From contig DQHT01000098.1 of the NCBI GenBank assembly GCA_003531115.1, forward strand, positions 1,247 through 7,386: DNA of 6,140 bases, read 5' to 3'. A program made the position numbers and the translations under genes. Position 1 is the first letter of the stretch, and every line of letters starts with the position of its first letter. The stretch comes from Bacteroidota bacterium. Its GTDB lineage: Bacteria; Bacteroidota; Bacteroidia; UBA8524. Under the pieces are notes generated by a model. That model had not been told where the DNA came from and searched no databases. It worked only from the letters and a program-made list of their open reading frames with translations. Positions 5,232 through 6,140 of the stretch are shown here, piece by piece.

Positions 5232-6140
5232 ATGCCGCTCGTTGAATTTTACAAACCCCGAAGCTTGTCTAAACTGCGCCTCGACAAATACCTGGCCTCC
5301 GGTTGGTTTCGCAGTAGCAATGGACTTTTCAGGAACCGACTGCTTTGTTTGGATGGAAAATTATGCTCGGTAGTGAACATTCGATTGCCACTCAAACACC
5401 ATACTTTTTCGCGATCGCAGCAACGTTTGCTCAAAAAAACAGAACATTTCCGGATTGAGATCGGGCCTTTGATTCTATGCGCACAAATGAATGGCTTATA
5501 TGCGTTCACAAAAAGCCGCTTCAAGGGCTTTGTGTTTCCTAAGCTCCATTCCTTTTTATTCGATTATATGGATCGGGATGTGTTTTCCAGCTGGCATGTA
5601 AAGCTATATGACGGCCAACGTCTTGTAGCGGCATCGGTATTCGACTTTGGTAAAACCGGTGTGATGAGTGTTCTGGGCATGTATGACCCCGAATACAAGT
5701 CGTTCAGTCCGGGTATACTTACCATGCTCCATGAGATCCGCTGGGCAAAAGAACAGGGATTTTCGCGTTATTACCCGGGCTATGTTTTGGATGAGGCACC
5801 GACATTTGACTACAAGCTGAGTCTCGGAAAATATGAATACCTGGGTTCTTCAGGACGCTGGACCGGTGATTATGAAAAAATAGTGGCCGACTCCCCTGTT
5901 CACCCGATCAATATCGGGACCAATGAACTGGAAAGGGCCTTAATCGCTGCAAAAATCCCGCATCAGCGGCTACTTTATAAGTTATTTTCATTGGGATATG
6001 CGTATCCCGAAGGAACATTTTCCCGGCATGCGATCATTTTTGTGCTTCCCGAACTAAGCGATAACCCTTTTAAAATCAGTATTGCCGCTTATGATCATGA
6101 AAAGGACCTGTATCGCTTAAGTCATCCCCTGCCCGTTCAG
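5232..6140 (+). CDS. Arginyl/leucyl-tRNA-protein transferase-like protein (ATE1/Bpt family), 3' end beyond window
   Basis: 303 residues are visible, with no stop before the right edge. The ATG at 5232 is the first start after an in-frame TAA (5223-5225). Family members move an amino acid from aminoacyl-tRNA to the N-terminus of proteins, marking them for degradation by the N-degron pathway, in the cytoplasm. Family blocks are GWFRSSNGLFR (24-34), SRSQQRLLKK (60-69, very like the SRSQKRLL block of Bpt), RLVAASVFDF (130-139), the GNAT-like stretch YDPEYKSFSPGILTMLHEIR (151-170) and YYPGYVLDEAPTFDYK (180-195, matching YLGYxIxxCPxMxYK). Differences from Bpt: only C39 and C45 remain in the cysteine-rich N-terminal region, the C in the CPxMxYK block is A189, the usual ARH segment reads TKSRFKG (93-99), and at least 90 residues follow the point where Bpt ends. 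The acceptor and the amino acid transferred are not predictable. A generic GNAT acetyltransferase is the alternative. Confidence 0.8.
   Translation, partial: MPLVEFYKPRSLSKLRLDKYLASGWFRSSNGLFRNRLLCLDGKLCSVVNIRLPLKHHTFSRSQQRLLKKTEHFRIEIGPLILCAQMNGLYAFTKSRFKGFVFPKLHSFLFDYMDRDVFSSWHVKLYDGQRLVAASVFDFGKTGVMSVLGMYDPEYKSFSPGILTMLHEIRWAKEQGFSRYYPGYVLDEAPTFDYKLSLGKYEYLGSSGRWTGDYEKIVADSPVHPINIGTNELERALIAAKIPHQRLLYKLFSLGYAYPEGTFSRHAIIFVLPELSDNPFKISIAAYDHEKDLYRLSHPLPVQ

Noticed and set aside
5249..5524. Open reading frame of 91 codons on the minus strand
   Set aside because: It is antisense to the ATE1/Bpt-like coding sequence, whose motifs are conserved; no recognisable product.
1..6140. Search for CRISPR arrays, tRNA genes, transposons, retron-like RNA or a defence cluster
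   Set aside because: No spaced repeats, cloverleaf patterns, transposase motifs, reverse transcriptase or nuclease motifs were seen; the VWA and MoxR-type ATPase pairing known from some systems is absent, as no ATPase gene is nearby.

Overview
The window looks like ordinary chromosomal DNA from a member of the Bacteroidota. Supporting signs are moderate GC content, near-absent Shine-Dalgarno sequences, promoter boxes of the TAnnTTTG type placed almost on top of start codons, and a family set typical of that phylum: a stand-alone MnmD, an SRPBCC-GyrI fusion, a VWA protein with carboxypeptidase-regulatory-like repeats, and an ATE1/Bpt-like transferase. I cannot name a genus. I see no insertion sequence, prophage, CRISPR array, tRNA or rRNA.

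Left part (1-1716): two genes on the minus strand, a TIP30/HTATIP2-like NAD(P)-binding protein (322-999) and, overlapping it by 8 bp, the N-terminal part of a FAD-dependent oxidoreductase that runs off the left edge (1-329). Divergent from them is mnmD (1060-1716), the methyltransferase of the last step of mnm5s2U wobble-uridine synthesis in tRNA. The 60-bp divergent gap holds a good -7 box so close to the mnmD ATG that the transcript is probably leaderless. The FAD protein is a candidate for the oxidase half of a split MnmC, but only by context and a short N-terminal resemblance.

Middle part (1788-5143): a membrane-anchored SRPBCC plus GyrI-like protein (plus strand) converges on a large secreted VWA-domain protein (minus strand). 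The 20 bp between their stop codons is one perfect palindrome, probably a shared terminator; the T-tract for the plus strand lies inside the lysine codons of the VWA protein's tail. The VWA protein has a signal peptide, three related beta-rich repeats, a VWA domain with an intact MIDAS metal site, a further beta-rich region and a charged helical tail. Its start is best placed at 5143, because the longer TTG start at 5161 lies inside the promoter box.

Right part (5232-6140, open at the edge): a plus-strand gene divergent from the VWA gene encodes an aminoacyl-tRNA-protein transferase-like protein (ATE1/Bpt, GNAT-like fold). It departs from characterised Bpt enzymes in its cysteine region, in the usual Arg-His segment and by a C-terminal extension of about 90 residues or more.

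No single dedicated multi-gene system is evident. The genes look like independent housekeeping and envelope functions; the most interesting leads are the possible split MnmC pair and the variant arginyl/leucyl-transferase.
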